Source of the DNA: Adiantum capillus-veneris
Taxonomy: Eukaryota > Streptophyta > Polypodiopsida > Polypodiales > Pteridaceae
Reading direction: 5' to 3'
Assembly (NCBI GenBank): GCA_014529385.2
Contig: CM043960.1
Coordinates: forward strand, 120,542,543-120,606,542
DNA length: 64,000 bases
The position numbers were made by a program, and so were the translations under genes. This document shows positions 1 to 11,587 of the stretch, piece after piece (the first letter of the stretch is position 1; every line of letters starts with the position of its first letter). The notes beneath the pieces were generated by a model, which saw only the letters and a program-made list of their open reading frames with translations, did not search any database and was not told where the DNA came from.

Positions 1-50
1 TTCAACCCATAAAGCTGTGTCAAGGGACGACACAGGCGAGGAGGGGGGAA
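1..50 (+). other. 3' end of element A interior, ending in a polypurine tract
   Basis: This short non-coding stretch ends in a purine run (about 38-50) directly against the TG start of an LTR at 51. That is the position of the plus-strand primer (PPT) of an LTR retrotransposon, so the interior of element A continues off the left edge. No coding sequence is visible here. Confidence 0.6.
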
Positions 51-957
51 TGTTAGCAGCAAGCTAACACGGATACCATTTTTCGGAGTTCTCATTGTAA
101 AACACTTATTATTTTGATAAATCAAGAATATTGTAACTCCTATTTTCTCGGATAAACTCTATAATTAATGAGCCGGGGCTACAAGCTTCCAGATTGTATC
201 AACCTGTCATTACCCATCTTTGGTAGAACTCTCAGATTATTAGTTTTGACCACCAAAACCTTGGCTAAGGTATAAAAGCCAATTTTTGTAAGTTATTGAA
301 AAGTTTGGGATAATGAAATACACAGCATGAGCTAACGACGCTCACTCCTCTTCTTCTCGCGCTTCCTACTCCCTCCCCGGTTGTCACATTGCAACTGCGT
401 TTGTTGCATTGCAATCGCAGGTAAGAGCTCTACGCATTGACGTAAACACATCACAATAATTCGTAGTTTTTGGCATCACCAACACGCGGCCTAATTTCAT
501 CATAACTAGGAATTTACACTTTCAAATAAAAAACTAAGCATAGGCGGAGTATTGGGGCATCATTGCTAAGCATTTAGATGCAGTCTGGGCCGAGAATGAC
601 TAGGTAAAAAATCCACTGCTGTTAATAATCACGATTTTGGAACTCAACCTAAAGTGGGGTTTGAGACATAAGCATGTGTGCCTAGGTCTTATAAACATGT
701 CTTAGAAGTTTTGTTATGTTTGGATGTCATGTGATGCTGTAACGGATGTGATTTGTTTGTTTGCTGATGATCGATTGGCTTTTGGTGATTTCAGTCACTT
801 GAGTGTAGCTTGAGTTAGATTTTTCGAGAGATTGACAACCTCTTGTAGCCTCTATGCACTAGTCGAGTCAACTTCATCCCATGGATTGACAATTTAATCG
901 TGGTTCTCGCTAATACTGCAATAAGATAGGATGGTGAGGTTAGACATGCGTCCCACA
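51..957 (+). repeat. LTR of element A, plus orientation (probable 3' LTR)
   Basis: A 907-bp LTR begins TGTTAGC after a PPT and ends CCCACA. It is the reverse complement of the interrupted LTR at 5926-12654, with divergence spread along its length. A TATA-like motif lies at 271-278. The five bases after it (958-962, CTGTC) equal, on the opposite strand, the flank of the other LTR at 12655-12659. It also holds at 829-833 the unduplicated target (AGATT) into which copia element B inserted in the sister LTR. Short reading frames inside are LTR shadows. Confidence 0.8.
271..278 (+). promoter_or_regulatory. TATA box of element A LTR
   Basis: TATAAAAG sits about 220 bp into the LTR. The inverted sister LTR keeps the same motif on the minus strand at 12156-12163. 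It is probably the Pol II promoter of element A. Confidence 0.5.
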
Positions 958-1298
958 CTGTCAAACAAAAAACCCTTGGACCAGCCTCTGCAAGCTGTCG
1001 AGAGAAGAAAATCTCCCCAAATAATTTGGGCCTCTGTAAGCTTTCAAACAAGAGCTCCAACTTTAAGTGACTATGTCGGCAAATCGTGGCTATGTCGAGC
1101 AAAGCTAAGGTGTGGGTCACAAGGCGAGGCAAAGGTGGTAGGTGTCTGTTGTTCGTTAGCAAGCGTGGATTGGCAGATGCGGGAGCGGCAGAAGAAGGTG
1201 CATGGGGCTTGAAGATCGGGCCTTGGGCGGGTCTGATGCAGTCACCCCCACAGGGCCACCCTCGAATAGGGGGAGACGCGTAGAGATAGGGCTTAGGG

Positions 1299-1301
<3 letters not shown>

Positions 1302-1350
<49 letters not shown>
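1302..1350. repeat. (GA)n microsatellite
   Basis: A perfect GA dinucleotide run of about 49 bp. Reading frames through it are artefacts. Confidence 0.95.
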
Positions 1351-1353
<3 letters not shown>

Positions 1354-1559
1354 ATGAAGAGGAAAGAGTAATATCCTATAAATCACACAAGTACCTCTAT
1401 CTATCTATCCCTTTTGAAATCTCTCTTTTGGTTTTAGGGATCCAAGTGTGAAATGTTGATGTGTGTGACTAACCTTTGTATTAGCCAAGCATGTCTTCCT
1501 CTAATTCTCTAGGTTAATATTAAGAGATCTAAAGGTGAATCTAGATCTTTGGGATCTCT

Positions 1560-1940
1560 TGAGAATGGTGTGTGTGACTCCGACTGGCATATAGAACAAT
1601 AATTTTAGATGCCACAACCAACCTAAGTACCACATTGAGCTAAAGACTCATTGACAATGTCTTTAGTGATCCTTAATGAAGTAAAAAAATACCAAGACAA
1701 GTACATGATTTACATATGCTGGATTATTCATGGATTTTAATCTCAACCCGAGTGTATAAGTACCGATGGCATATAGAGCTATTACAATTTTAGATATCAG
1801 AGTTTTCTAAAGTATCACATATTGAGGTCAAGCCTCACCAACTTTAGAGATCCCTAATGATGTAAAAACTACCAAGGCCCAGTGCATGGCTTTTAAGTTC
1901 AAACCCAAGTGGCATGACCTATAGAACACCCAAGTGTAGT
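1560..1940 (+). repeat. degenerate two-copy tandem duplication (unit about 185 bp)
   Basis: Two diverged copies follow each other. Both contain, in order, GGCATATAGA, TTTTAGAT, a TATCACAT/TACCACAT block, GATCC(C/T)TAATGA and GTAAAAA(C)TACCAAG. Function is unknown. Confidence 0.55.
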
Positions 1941-2385
1941 AGATTAATTTTGATTTTTCTTCATGGACCTATAGAGTAGATCTTTATCAAACCTTGAAAT
2001 TGTATGACACATCTATGGGTTCCCTTCTCTCTATGTGTAAAGTATTGAGATCAATGCATATTTTGTTGAGGATAGTTGGTTGATTATCACAACGCCCTCT
2101 ACAATATCACACTTTCATTTAGAGATTCATCAAAGGACATTTGTGACTAATGGAATTGATCCAAGCTTGTACATCCTTATCCTCCACCCCATAGATCCTC
2201 GAGGCCTTTTGGTTCTATTTGTATGACATTAACGGTCATCTCCTCTCATGTTTGAGTGAGTGTATGTGACAACAGGAAACTTGAAGCACGTTCGAGCTTT
2301 CTAAGAATCATGCTTGTAAAGGGGGTTCTTTCTTATCTTGTTGGGTTCATTTTTTCTTTGTAAAGAATAGATGCGAGTGTGTACA

Positions 2386-3984
2386 TGTCATAATAATCAA
2401 TATCTAATTCTCCTAAATGATTTTCTCATATTAAACTGATCATTTAATGTGGGGAAGGCCAGGGGAGAAAAAGCTAGAATATTGGTTAAGCTAGCAGACC
2501 GGCCACAGTAGGGATCCAAAGGAGGGAAAATAGGGATCCAAAGGGGGGCCCATCTGCAAAAGAGCCATGTGCAACAATGGGCTAAAAAGACCCTAAGGTT
2601 CAGCCCATTAAAACTTCCAAAATGCTAAGGTTCCAAAATTCAAAGGTTGTGTCCAAAGGTCAACCTTAGGGAAAATTGGATGCTTTGTGTGTGCCCTAAA
2701 AGTCTTTGCACATCCCTACATGGGAGGGGGCGAGCCCTAAAGGTAGGGGATGAGAGAGAAAGCCACACACACACACACACACACACACACAGGCTCCCTT
2801 TACATAAAGGGAATGAGGGACACATGTCAGCTCCCTAGGCCAGATGCCCACAGGGTGTGCCCAATTTCTATTGGATGACCCTTGAAGTGGACCAATGAGA
2901 ATTAAGCTAGAGTAAATCTAGTTTAATTAATTTAAAAACATTTAATAAAAGAAACCAATGAGAATTAAGTCGCCTAGAAGACTATTGGGCAGTCTCCCAA
3001 GGGGTCCAATGAGCATTCAAGAGCCCCATGGCTTGCCTGATTCCTATTGGCTAGGAGGAAAAGGGGTCCAATGAGAGTTTAGTTTAATTATTTAATTACC
3101 TAAAGCTCTCACAAAAGGGGCAAGGGGGACACATGTCAGAAGGCTATCACTTATGCTACTTAATTGTAATTGGCTTGACTTGGGGAGGACCAATGAGGCT
3201 TCAACAAGAGCAATTAGCAAGAGGGCTCACCCAAGAGAGAGAGGGGGCTGATTTTTTCAAGGCATTATCACACACAAACTCACACAAGCTCATGTGTGAA
3301 GAAAGAGAAGACTATCTCTTCCCAAGCTTTAATGGAGAACTCATCACCTACTCCAAGCTTGTGAGATAGAAGCCTACATCAACACTCTCTTGGCATGTGG
3401 ATGCAAATCCAACCAAGAGTCAAGCTTCAATGCATGCTCATCTCCTCTACCAAGCTAATTACTAAGCTAAGCTATGCTACATATGAGTGATTATGTGAGG
3501 AGATTTACATCTTTCTCGTAAGATACTCCTTCTTCCTCTCAATCTACTCTCATACCCTGCTAGCTCTCACCATCTTCGAAGGTGTGTGAGGTCTTGGGTC
3601 TGAGAATGGGGATAATTCAAGTTGTGTTTGTTAAGTGTTTTGCTTAGTGCATGAAGTTTCCATCTTCATTGCACTAGCTAGTCTTGAAGGAACACAAAGA
3701 ATTGTATTGTACAATGTCTCTCTTGATGGGAGAAACCATAATACAAAGCCTTTTGGAGGGGGGACCGGCTCCATGAAAATCCAGTCCTCAACTGTTGTCA
3801 ATAGCTTAATTTCTCTCTCTTTTGAAAGTATTGTCGATGCTATCTAACTAGATGTTACGCTTTTTGTTGCTCTCTCCACCCAAGCACTCTTGTAATTCTC
3901 ATTAGGAATCTATTCTAATGAAATGCCCACTATGTTCATGCTAATTTCTGCTACACATAAGTTATTAGGCCATTAAATGTTACA
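2386..3984 (+). mobile_element. solo LTR of gypsy family C (C1)
   Basis: This 1,599-bp LTR starts TGTCATAATAATC and ends AATGTTACA. It is flanked by a perfect GTACA duplication (2381-2385 and 3985-3989). It matches full LTRs of the same family at 25848-27435 (reverse) and 60194-61812 (forward). No PBS, interior or second LTR is attached, so it is a solo LTR, presumably left by unequal recombination between the two LTRs of a complete copy. It contains a (CA)n tract near 2764-2790. Confidence 0.9.
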
Positions 3985-3989
3985 GTACA

Positions 3990-5902
3990 TCTTTGTCTTC
4001 TACATATCGAATGACACAGCTGCCTAGCAGTGCTCATCCTGGCTATAGAAGAAAGCATTGAATATTTCTCCTCTAATCCTATTACCATATACATGTAGTA
4101 GTGATGTGTGTGAACACACTAGGACAGTCGGGGAGGTTTTTTCCCCTGAGCATTGTATATATGCCCATCACTCTTTGATCAAGTTAGCTATTCCTCTATA
4201 TCACTTCAAATCGAGCTACGGGAGTCAGTAATTGACTTTCAAATTTGACTTTAGCAAAAAATCAAAGGATTAATCTGCAACCTAGAAACAGAGTGAACAT
4301 GTACCAATTTGGATTCGATTGAACCCAAAATTACCCGATGAATTTGTATTATGCTGGTCTAACACGTTACAAGTTCGAAAGTCAAAATCGATGTCCCTGG
4401 GTAGTAGTAGTGATTATTTACTTTTGCTAGTTTTTTGCACTTTTTGGCTTGGTTTAGCAAGTATACAACCTGTTGAAGTCCCTGGACAAGTTTCAACAAG
4501 TTTGGACAATTCTGATCAAGTTTATCAATTGTTTTGTGTCCACAGACTCTGATTTCAAGAATCTGGCTTAAGTCTCACTTTTGTGATCCAAATTTCACCA
4601 AAATTGATTTGTTTTTAAGTTTTGAAGCAGATGTAAATAATCGCGATTATTTACTCCAACTAAATTTTTACAAATTTTTGTCCCAATTTGACACAGATCT
4701 GTTAAACACCTCAAGTTAAGATCCCTAGCCAAGTTTCATCAAGTTTGGGCAATTTTTTGTCAAATGGTCATCAATTTTCTGTCCGCATACTAACTTTGCA
4801 AATTTGGTCACAATTTTCAATCTAGTGATCCAAATCTCACCAAATTTGGTTTGTGGGATTATTACAACATCGTAAAACTAGTGGTATGCTGACTTGGTCA
4901 AAAAAGTTGAAATTGGGACAGATGTAAATAATCACGATTATTTACAACTGGCAACTTTTTGCATCTTTTTGGTCAACTGAGCATGTACATATGTTTATAA
5001 CATCAATATAAGCCTATGAATCAAATTTCAACAAGTTTGGACAATTTTTTTCCAAATTTACACTCAAGATTCAGAAAGTCGGTACAAACTTTAGTTTTTA
5101 CCCAGTTTTTTGCGAGTTTGGTGATCCAAACCTTTTGTGCCTTTACATAAGTTGTTTGTACACATGCAATGAGTCAATGGTATGAACCTTTGTCAAATCT
5201 GAGCTAAAAGTTAATAATCGTGATTATTAACTACAGGCTTGAAATTAACCAATTTTTACAATTTTTTAATGGAGAGTCTTTTTATGAGCTATTTTAAGCC
5301 TATGAATCAAGTCAAAACTTTTTTTGGCCTAAAATGTCAAGAAAAAGTAAATAATCTGAGTTTTGGCCAACTCTTGAAATTTTTACCTCAAAGTGTCCTT
5401 GAGCTTACCAATTGGTTCAGACAACTTTTAAGCTTACTCTCCAGTCGAATTGGGTGGTTTGGAGTCTTTTCGTGCTATTTCTAGTCGTAGACCTAAAATT
5501 TTGCAACTTCCAATAACAACTCACAATGATTCTTTGAGAGAGAGCAATGTTCTAAAATCCACCTAGAATCCTGCTTACTCTACTCCTAGATTCTCATGCA
5601 ATGGGGTTGGGGAAAGTGTCCACAAACACTCATTTTCTTGTCTTTTATGGTTTTGTGAGCATTGATCTTAAGACTTGTCTGGTCTACCAATCATCCTCAA
5701 AATCCTAATCTATTTCTACAATCCTACATTCCTAAAAGGCACTCAACAAGTACGATTACTTCCAAGCTACCTCTACACAGCAAAAGACGACAATCTTAGG
5801 CTATGTGGTTTATAAAAGAAATTTTTGAACTCTAGGAGATCCTAGAGGAAAGGAAGGATAACTTCACAGGATGCTCATGTTTTTCCTTAGTTTAGGTCTC
5901 TT
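3990..5902 (-). other. untranslated leader region of element A (minus strand)
   Basis: An AT-rich stretch with no coding potential. Read on the minus strand, its right part follows the PBS at 5903-5925, so it is leader DNA of element A. It contains degenerate tandem repeats of about 290 bp with a palindromic core (4633-5231) and recurrent CAA(A/G)TTTCA(A/T)CAAGTTTGG(A/G)CAATT blocks near 4487, 4730 and 5020. Where leader gives way to host DNA is not resolved. Confidence 0.5.
4633..5231. repeat. three spaced 22-bp palindromes in about 290-bp repeats
   Basis: Near-perfect palindromes centred on ATAATCGCGATTAT or a one-base variant occur at 4633-4654, 4923-4944 and 5210-5231, spaced 290 and 287 bp. 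A half copy is near 4404 and a related sequence lies in the element A LTR near 619. The even spacing shows a tandem repeat whose best preserved part is the palindrome. Confidence 0.7.
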
Positions 5903-5925
5903 CGATCCCTGACAGCAGTGCCAAA
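5903..5925 (-). promoter_or_regulatory. primer binding site of element A (tRNA-Asp type, degenerate)
   Basis: The minus strand reads TTTGGCACTGCTGTCAGGGA then TCG, directly after the LTR end. It is a mutated form of the TGGCGCCGCTGCCGGGGA sites seen intact beside elements D and F, which pair with the 3' end of plant tRNA-Asp. This makes the 5926-12654 LTR the 5' LTR of a minus-strand element. Confidence 0.65.
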
Positions 5926-6054
5926 TGTGGGATGCATGTCTAACCTCACCATCCTATCTTATTGCGGTATTAGCAAAAACCACAATTAAATTGTCAATCC
6001 ATGGGATGAAGTTGATTCGACTAGTGCATAGAGGCTATAAGAGGTTGTCAATCT

Positions 6055-6662
6055 TGTTAAGTATGGAGCCTGATTTACCCCTTGTAATTTCCGTGGTAAA
6101 AACACACATTTGTAAGGCCCCCATTATGAGGAGAAGCCATCGTGCGTGAAGGAAAATCACTCACCGGAAACCAAAATTTTCACGGCCAAAATTCAGGGTC
6201 CGGAATATTCCTTTTTGCCGGAATATTATGGCCGGATGGCGGCCGGAAAGTGGTCGGAAAACAACCGATCGGTTGGCCGATGGCCGGTGGTCGAAAGTCA
6301 ATGGCCGGTGGTCGGTGGCCGAATTCAATCAAAAGCGGACTTGTCTTCTCAAGGGCAGCCACACATGGGCGGATTGAAGGGTCCGATTTGGACTTATCTA
6401 CACAAGGGCGGCTACACATGGCTGCCTCTCATGAGAGAGGGAAGCCCTTTTGGCCTATAAAAGGAGGCTATTTCTACACACATTTCATAGTGTGAAGTTG
6501 ATGCAACAAGGTGAGTGTGAGGTGGTGAGAGTGAAGCAAGCCGGGAGCTCCATTAAGGGTATAATCCCTTTGTAAACTACTTCTTGTTTTGAAGTACTAA
6601 AGCCATTGAGTGGCTGCTTTCCCGCGGACGTAGCCCACATTGGGTGAACCACGTATATCTTG

Positions 6663-6715
<53 letters not shown>

Positions 6716-6799
6716 CTATAATCACGTGTATGTAAATTTGTCTCTCTCCATTAAGTAATCTACTCAATTATCTATTTAGCTACGTCTTATTTCCTAACA
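6055..6799 (+). repeat. 5' LTR of copia element B
   Basis: A 745-bp LTR, TGTTAAG to CTAACA. It has GC-rich GGCCGG-type repeats in U3 (about 6180-6320), a TATAAAAG box at 6456-6463 and a (CT)n tract at about 6664-6711 in the region expected to be transcribed. Confidence 0.92.
6456..6463 (+). promoter_or_regulatory. TATA box of copia element B LTR
   Basis: TATAAAAG occurs at the same LTR position in both copies (also 11227-11234). It probably sets the start of the genomic RNA. Confidence 0.6.
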
Positions 6800-6815
6800 A
6801 TAGGTATCAGAGAAA
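6800..6815 (+). promoter_or_regulatory. primer binding site of copia element B (tRNA-iMet type)
   Basis: GGTATCAGAG follows the 5' LTR after a short spacer. This matches the core of the initiator-Met tRNA complement used by most plant copia elements, with mismatches at its edges. Confidence 0.75.
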
Positions 6816-6872
6816 GGTTTGCTCGTAGCTAAATTATCTCAAGGAAAGGATTCCTTGAATTGAGTGGGAGTT

Positions 6873-7943
6873 ATGGCGGAGGAAGGGAAGCTCAAGATTG
6901 AGAAGTTCAACGGCAAAAACTACCAACATTGGAAGATGCAAATTTAAGACTATCTCTACTAGAAGGACCTCTATTTGCCACTAGGCGGTCTTGCGAAGAA
7001 GCCCGCAACAATGGCAGATGAAGCATGGATTGTCCTTGATCGAAAGGCACTGGGAACAGTCTGGTTAAGCTTGGCGTCAACGGTGGCCTTCAATGTTTTG
7101 GAGATGAAGACCATGGAGGACTTGATGAAGTCACTTGACGACTTCTATGAGAAACCATCAGCATCCAATAAGGTATTTCTTATGAAGCGCTTGTTCAATC
7201 TAAAGATGGCAGAGAATGGTTCAGTTGCAAAACACCTAAATGACTTTAACACAAACATAAGTCAACTTCGATCAGTGAAAATCAATTTCGATGACGAAGT
7301 GCGAGCTCTCCTTATACTATCATCTCTACCGGATAGTTGGGACAGCCTTGTGATGGTTGTAAGTAATTCTATTTCTAGCACAAACACTCTTAAGTTTGAT
7401 GATGTTGTGGGTGTTCTCCTAAGCGGGGAAATACAAAGGAGAAGCACAGGAGAATCATCAAGTGCTGCATTGTCAGTGGAAACAAGAGGAAGGCCTAAGG
7501 AGAGGTTCAAAAACCAAAAGGGTCGTGATCGCTCAAGACGGAGCAAGTCACACACAAAGTCAGTTCTTGAATGTTGGAACTGCTGCAAGAAGGGCCACGT
7601 CAAGAAGGATTGCTAGTCCAAGAAGAAGAAGGAGAATGAGTCTCAAGACAACAAGCCAACATCGGAGGCCAATGTGGCAGGTAAAGTAGAGCAAGATGCT
7701 CTAATTCTCTCATTAGACAATGTGTCTAATTCCTGGATAGTAGATTCCGGGGCTTCATTCCATGCGACACCACACAAGCAACATTTCCAAGACTACACCA
7801 AAGGTAATTTTGGGTATGTATACTTGGGATATGATGAAGCTTGTGAGATTGTCGGGAAAGGTACAGTTTCTGTCAAAACTGCTAATGGAAATGAATGGAA
7901 GCTTAAAGATGTTAGGCATGTTGCTTCTCTTCGCAAAATTTGA
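6873..7943 (+). pseudogene. gag: copia B gag and protease region
   Basis: The reading frame opens at ATG 6873 with a plant copia Gag start (KFNGKNYQHWKMQI). It is broken at once by TAA 6945-6947 and TAG 6960-6962. The capsid-like part continues to a zinc knuckle C-X2-C-X4-H-X4-C at about 7570-7613, followed by TAG 7614-7616. Protease follows in the same frame, with a DSGASFH active-site motif near 7740-7760. The frame is lost at TGA 7941-7943. Gag would form the virus-like particle and protease would cleave the polyprotein. Both early stops fit C-to-T change of glutamine codons, which is inference. Confidence 0.88.
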
Positions 7944-9125
7944 TCTCTACAGGACAATTGGACAATGAAGGTCACAAAATTGTATTCGAAAACAAACGGT
8001 GAAAGATCTCAAAGGGATCTTTGGTGGTTGCCAAAGGAGAAAAGGTCGGTACACTTTACTTGTGTACTATTAGCACGAAACCTTCAGCTTGTGCAGCAAC
8101 TATAGAAGTTGACAATGTGGTGTGGCACTACCGGCTTGGACATATGAGTGCCAAAGGAATGCAAATCCTTCAAACAAAGAAGCATCTACCAGGTTTGAAA
8201 GAAGTGGACTTAGAGTTCTGTGAAGATTGTGTTTATGGTAAACAAAAGAGGGTGAAATTTCAAAAATCAAGAAATGAAAGAAAAAATAAAAAAACTTCAG
8301 TTGGTTCATTCTGATGTTTGGGGTCCTGCAAGTACACCATCACTTGGTGGCTCATTGTACTATGTAACATTCATAGACGATGCGACTAGAAAAACATGGG
8401 TTTATGTCATGAAGAATAAGTCCGATGTATTTTCCATATTTCAAAGGTGGAAAGCCTTTGTGGAGAATGAAATAGGTACCAAGGTTAAATGCCTCAGATC
8501 CGACAATGGAGGTGAATATTGCAGCCAAGCTTTTGAAATCTTTTGTGCTAGCAACGGCATTCAAAGGCAAACGACAACCCCAAGGACAACTCAACAAAAT
8601 GGGATTTCAAAAAGGATGAACAGGACAATCATGGAGCGAGCACGAAGCATGCGGCTACATGCAGGCCTACCGCTTGAGCTTTGGGCGGAAGCTGTAAGTA
8701 CGTCTGTGTACTTAATCAACCGGTCACCCTCAACGGCATTGGATGGGGGAGTTCCAGAAGAGGCATGGATAGGTAAACCGGTGAATTATGCATTTCTCAA
8801 AGTGTTTGGGTGTGAGGCTTTCATGCACATAGATAGAAGCCTAAGATCAAAGCTAGATGCAAAGTCTAAAAAGTGTTTCTTCATTGGCTATGGAGAAGGT
8901 GACTTTGGGTATCGCCTATGGAATCCTGAAGATGGTAAAATCTTAAGGAGTAGGGATGTAATTTTTAACGAACAAAATATGTACAAAGATTACTTGGAAA
9001 GAAAACAAACAAAAGAAACAGGTGATGAGTACATGGAGCTTGAGGACGGTGAAGACTCAAGGATTGCAAACGGGGACAATGTGCAACAACGTCAACCAAT
9101 TGAGGAGCCTCAACCTATTCCCTGA
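7944..9125 (+). pseudogene. int: copia B integrase region
   Basis: A pre-integrase zinc-finger segment (WHYRLGHMS to FCEDCVYGK) is read in a shifted frame at 8021-8280. The integrase core then returns to the main frame from about 8274. The first catalytic Asp is in the HSDVWG motif (about 8307-8320) and the second in RSDNGGEY (about 8497-8520). The expected Glu before RMN is Lys (codon 8610-8612), so the D,D,E triad is broken. The conserved LINRSPS and VFGCEAF motifs follow. A TGA at 9123-9125 ends the segment. The product would have integrated the cDNA in the nucleus. Confidence 0.9.
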
Positions 9126-10037
9126 AGATCTACAAGAGCAAGCAGACCTCCAAAAAGGTTTGTTCCTTCTTTCAACCATCTCTTGATCTCAGATTCTGGA
9201 GAACCGGAATCATACGAAGAAGCTATGCAACATGAATCCAAAGAAGAATGGACGAAGAGCATGCAAGTGGAGATGGACTCACTACATCGCAACCAAACAT
9301 GGGAGTTGGTTGAGTTGCCTAAAGGTAAGCGGGCACTTCAAAAAAAATGGGTGTACAAGGTGAAGGAAGAAGAAGGTGGGAAGAAAAGGTACAAGTCTAG
9401 GCTTGTGGTAAAAGGGTTTTCTCAAAAGAAAGGTATTGACTTCAATGAAATATTTTCTCCTTGTGTAAAAATGAACTCAATCAGGCTTGTCTTAAGCCTT
9501 GTGGCTGCTCATGATCTAAATCTCGAGTAAATGGATGTAAATACGGCATTCCCTCACGGTGACTTAGAGGAGGAAATCTACATGCTTCAACCAAAGGGGT
9601 ATGAAGTAAAAGGTAAGGAGAAAATGGTTTGCAGATTAAAGAAGAGCTTGTATGGTTTAAATCAAGCATCAAGACAATGGTACTTGAAGTTTGATCGATG
9701 GATGTTGGATCATGGATTCACAAGATGCAACTCGGATCACTGCGTCTACACAAAGAATTTGGGAGATGGGAAATTCATCATCCTAATGTTGTATGTTGAT
9801 GACATGTTGATTGCAAGTGCTAACATGCAGGACATCAAAGACCTAAAAGAGGAGCTGTCCAAATCTTTTTCAATGAAATATTTAGGTGCTGCAAAGAGGA
9901 TACTTGGTATGAAAATATCAAGGGACAGGATGAAGAAGACAATAAATCTATCTCAAGAGGATTACATCAAGAAGGTACTAGAAGGTTTGCAATGCAAAAT
10001 GCAAAACCAGTTTTACACCTTTGGCTGGTCACTTTAA
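9126..10037 (+). pseudogene. rt: copia B reverse transcriptase region
   Basis: A copia RT: KKWVYKVK, RLVVKGFSQ, DVNTAFPHGDL, SLYGLNQ and the catalytic YVDD box at 9792-9803. TAA 9528-9530 interrupts it just before MDVNTAF, and the frame shifts near 9990 so the RT end is lost. The polymerase motifs are otherwise readable. Confidence 0.92.
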
Positions 10038-10752
10038 ATTAACGAAGGATATGTATCCAAAGACACAAGAGGAGATAGCTTATATGTCTAAAGTTCCATA
10101 TGCTACAGCGGTAGGTTCTCTTATGTATGCTATGGTCTGGACAAGGCCAGACATTGCACATACAATGGGAGTTGTAAGTAGGTTCATGGACAACCCTAGT
10201 AAAGAGCACTGGCAAGCTGTGAAGTGGATACTTAGGTATCTAAAAGGGACAACAAAAAATGCTTTGTATTTTGGAGGAACTGATATTTTTCTAGAAGGGT
10301 ATGCTGATGCAGATATGGCAGGTGACAAAGATACTCGAAGGAGCACTACCGGCTATTTCTTCATGGTTGGAGGCACAGCAGTAAGCTGGGCTTCAAAGCT
10401 GCAGAAAGTGGTCTCACTTTCTACCACGGAAGCAGAGTATGTAGCAATGACGGAGGCAAGCAAAGAAATTATGTGGCTTCACAGATTCTTAGAAGAGCTT
10501 GGATTCAAACAAGACCATTGTGTCTTGTACAGTGATAGCCAAAGTGCTATCCATCTTGCGAAGAACTCAGCCTTTCATTCAAGGACAAAGCACATTGAGG
10601 TGAGATATCACTTCATACGCACTCTTTTGGAAGAGGGACAGCTAAAGCTAGGAAAGGTGCATACAAGTGAAAATCCTGCAGACATGTTTACAAAGGTGGT
10701 CAACAAGGAGAAGTCGAGCTTTTGCTCATCTTCAATCGGCATTCAAGGATAA
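10021..10752 (+). pseudogene. copia B RNase H region
   Basis: It continues the RT in a different frame (PYATAVGSLMYAMV, RPDIAH, GVVSRFM). The copia RNase H follows with GYADADMAG, STTEAEYVA and YSDSQSAIHLA, keeping the acidic catalytic residues, and then the HIEVRYHFIR and NPADMFTK tail. This segment is uninterrupted for 243 codons. It is detached from the RT only by the frameshift near 9990. Confidence 0.93.
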
Positions 10753-10798
10753 GAATTCGGGATGGAAAGCAGTCTCACAGGTTTGGAGATCAGTCTCC

Positions 10799-10809
10799 AA
10801 GTGGGAGAT
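10799..10809 (+). promoter_or_regulatory. polypurine tract of copia element B
   Basis: AAGTGGGAGAT directly precedes the 3' LTR. The same tract precedes the LTR of copia element G, as usual for plant copia elements. Confidence 0.8.
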
Positions 10810-11433
10810 TGTTAAGTATGGAGCCTGATTTACCCCTTGTAATTTCCGTGGTAAAAACGCACATTTGTAAGGTCCCCCATTATGAGGAGAAGCCATCGTG
10901 CGTGAAGGAAAATCATTCACTGGAAACCAAAATTTTCACGGCCAAAATTCAGGGGCATATTCCTTTTCGCCGGAATATTATGGGCGGACGGTGGCCGGAA
11001 AGTGGTCGGAAAACAACCGATCGATTGGCCGGTGACCGGTAGTCAATGGCCGGTGGCCGGTGGCTGGAAGTCAATGGCCGGTGGGGTCGGTGGCTGAATT
11101 CAAAAGCGGACTTGTCTTCTCAAGGGCGGCCACACATGGGCGGATTGAAGGGTTTGATTTGGACTTATCTACACAAGGGCGGCTACACATGGATGCCTCT
11201 CATGAGAGAGGGCAGCCCTTTTGGCCTATAAAAGGAGGCCATTTCTACACACATTTCATAGTGTGAAGTTGATGCAACAAGGTGAGTGTGAGGTGGTGAG
11301 AGTGAAGCAAGGCGGGAGCTCCAGTAAGGGTATAATCCCTTTGTAAACTACTTCTTGTTTTGAGGTACTAAAGCCATTGAGTGGCTGCTTTCCCGTGGAC
11401 GTAGCCCACATTGGGTGAACCACGTATATCGTG

Positions 11434-11508
<75 letters not shown>

Positions 11509-11587
11509 ATCTCGTGTATATAAATTTGTCTCCGTCCATTAAGTAATCTACTCAATTATCTATTTAGCTACGTCTTATTTCCTAAAA
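10810..11587 (+). repeat. 3' LTR of copia element B
   Basis: A 778-bp copy of the 6055-6799 LTR. It is longer mainly because its (CT)n tract (about 11436-11507) has expanded. The terminal CA has become AA. The TATA box is at 11227-11234. The duplicated target AATCT follows at 11588-11592. Confidence 0.92.

Larger units (their letters stand above)
963..2380. other. non-coding flank of element A 3' LTR
   Basis: I see no gene. The start should be host DNA 3' of the original insertion, since the presumed target copy is at 958-962. The stretch holds a (GA)n tract and a degenerate tandem duplication. The inferred inversion junction of element A lies here or further right, before the palindrome repeats at 4633. 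Confidence 0.5.
6055..11587 (+). mobile_element. copia element B, complete but inactive
   Basis: A full-length Ty1/copia retrotransposon of 5,533 bp with order LTR, PBS, gag, protease, integrase, reverse transcriptase, RNase H, PPT, LTR. It is flanked by a perfect AATCT duplication (6050-6054 and 11588-11592). The interior carries five in-frame stops, two displaced frame segments and a lost integrase catalytic residue, so it cannot encode working proteins. Domain order (integrase before RT) is diagnostic of copia. A Tork-like affiliation is a guess. Confidence 0.93.

Noticed and set aside
815-1162. Frame of 115 codons, similar to one at 5925-6149
   Set aside because: Both are shadows of the two copies of the element A LTR; conservation reflects the LTR pair, not a protein.
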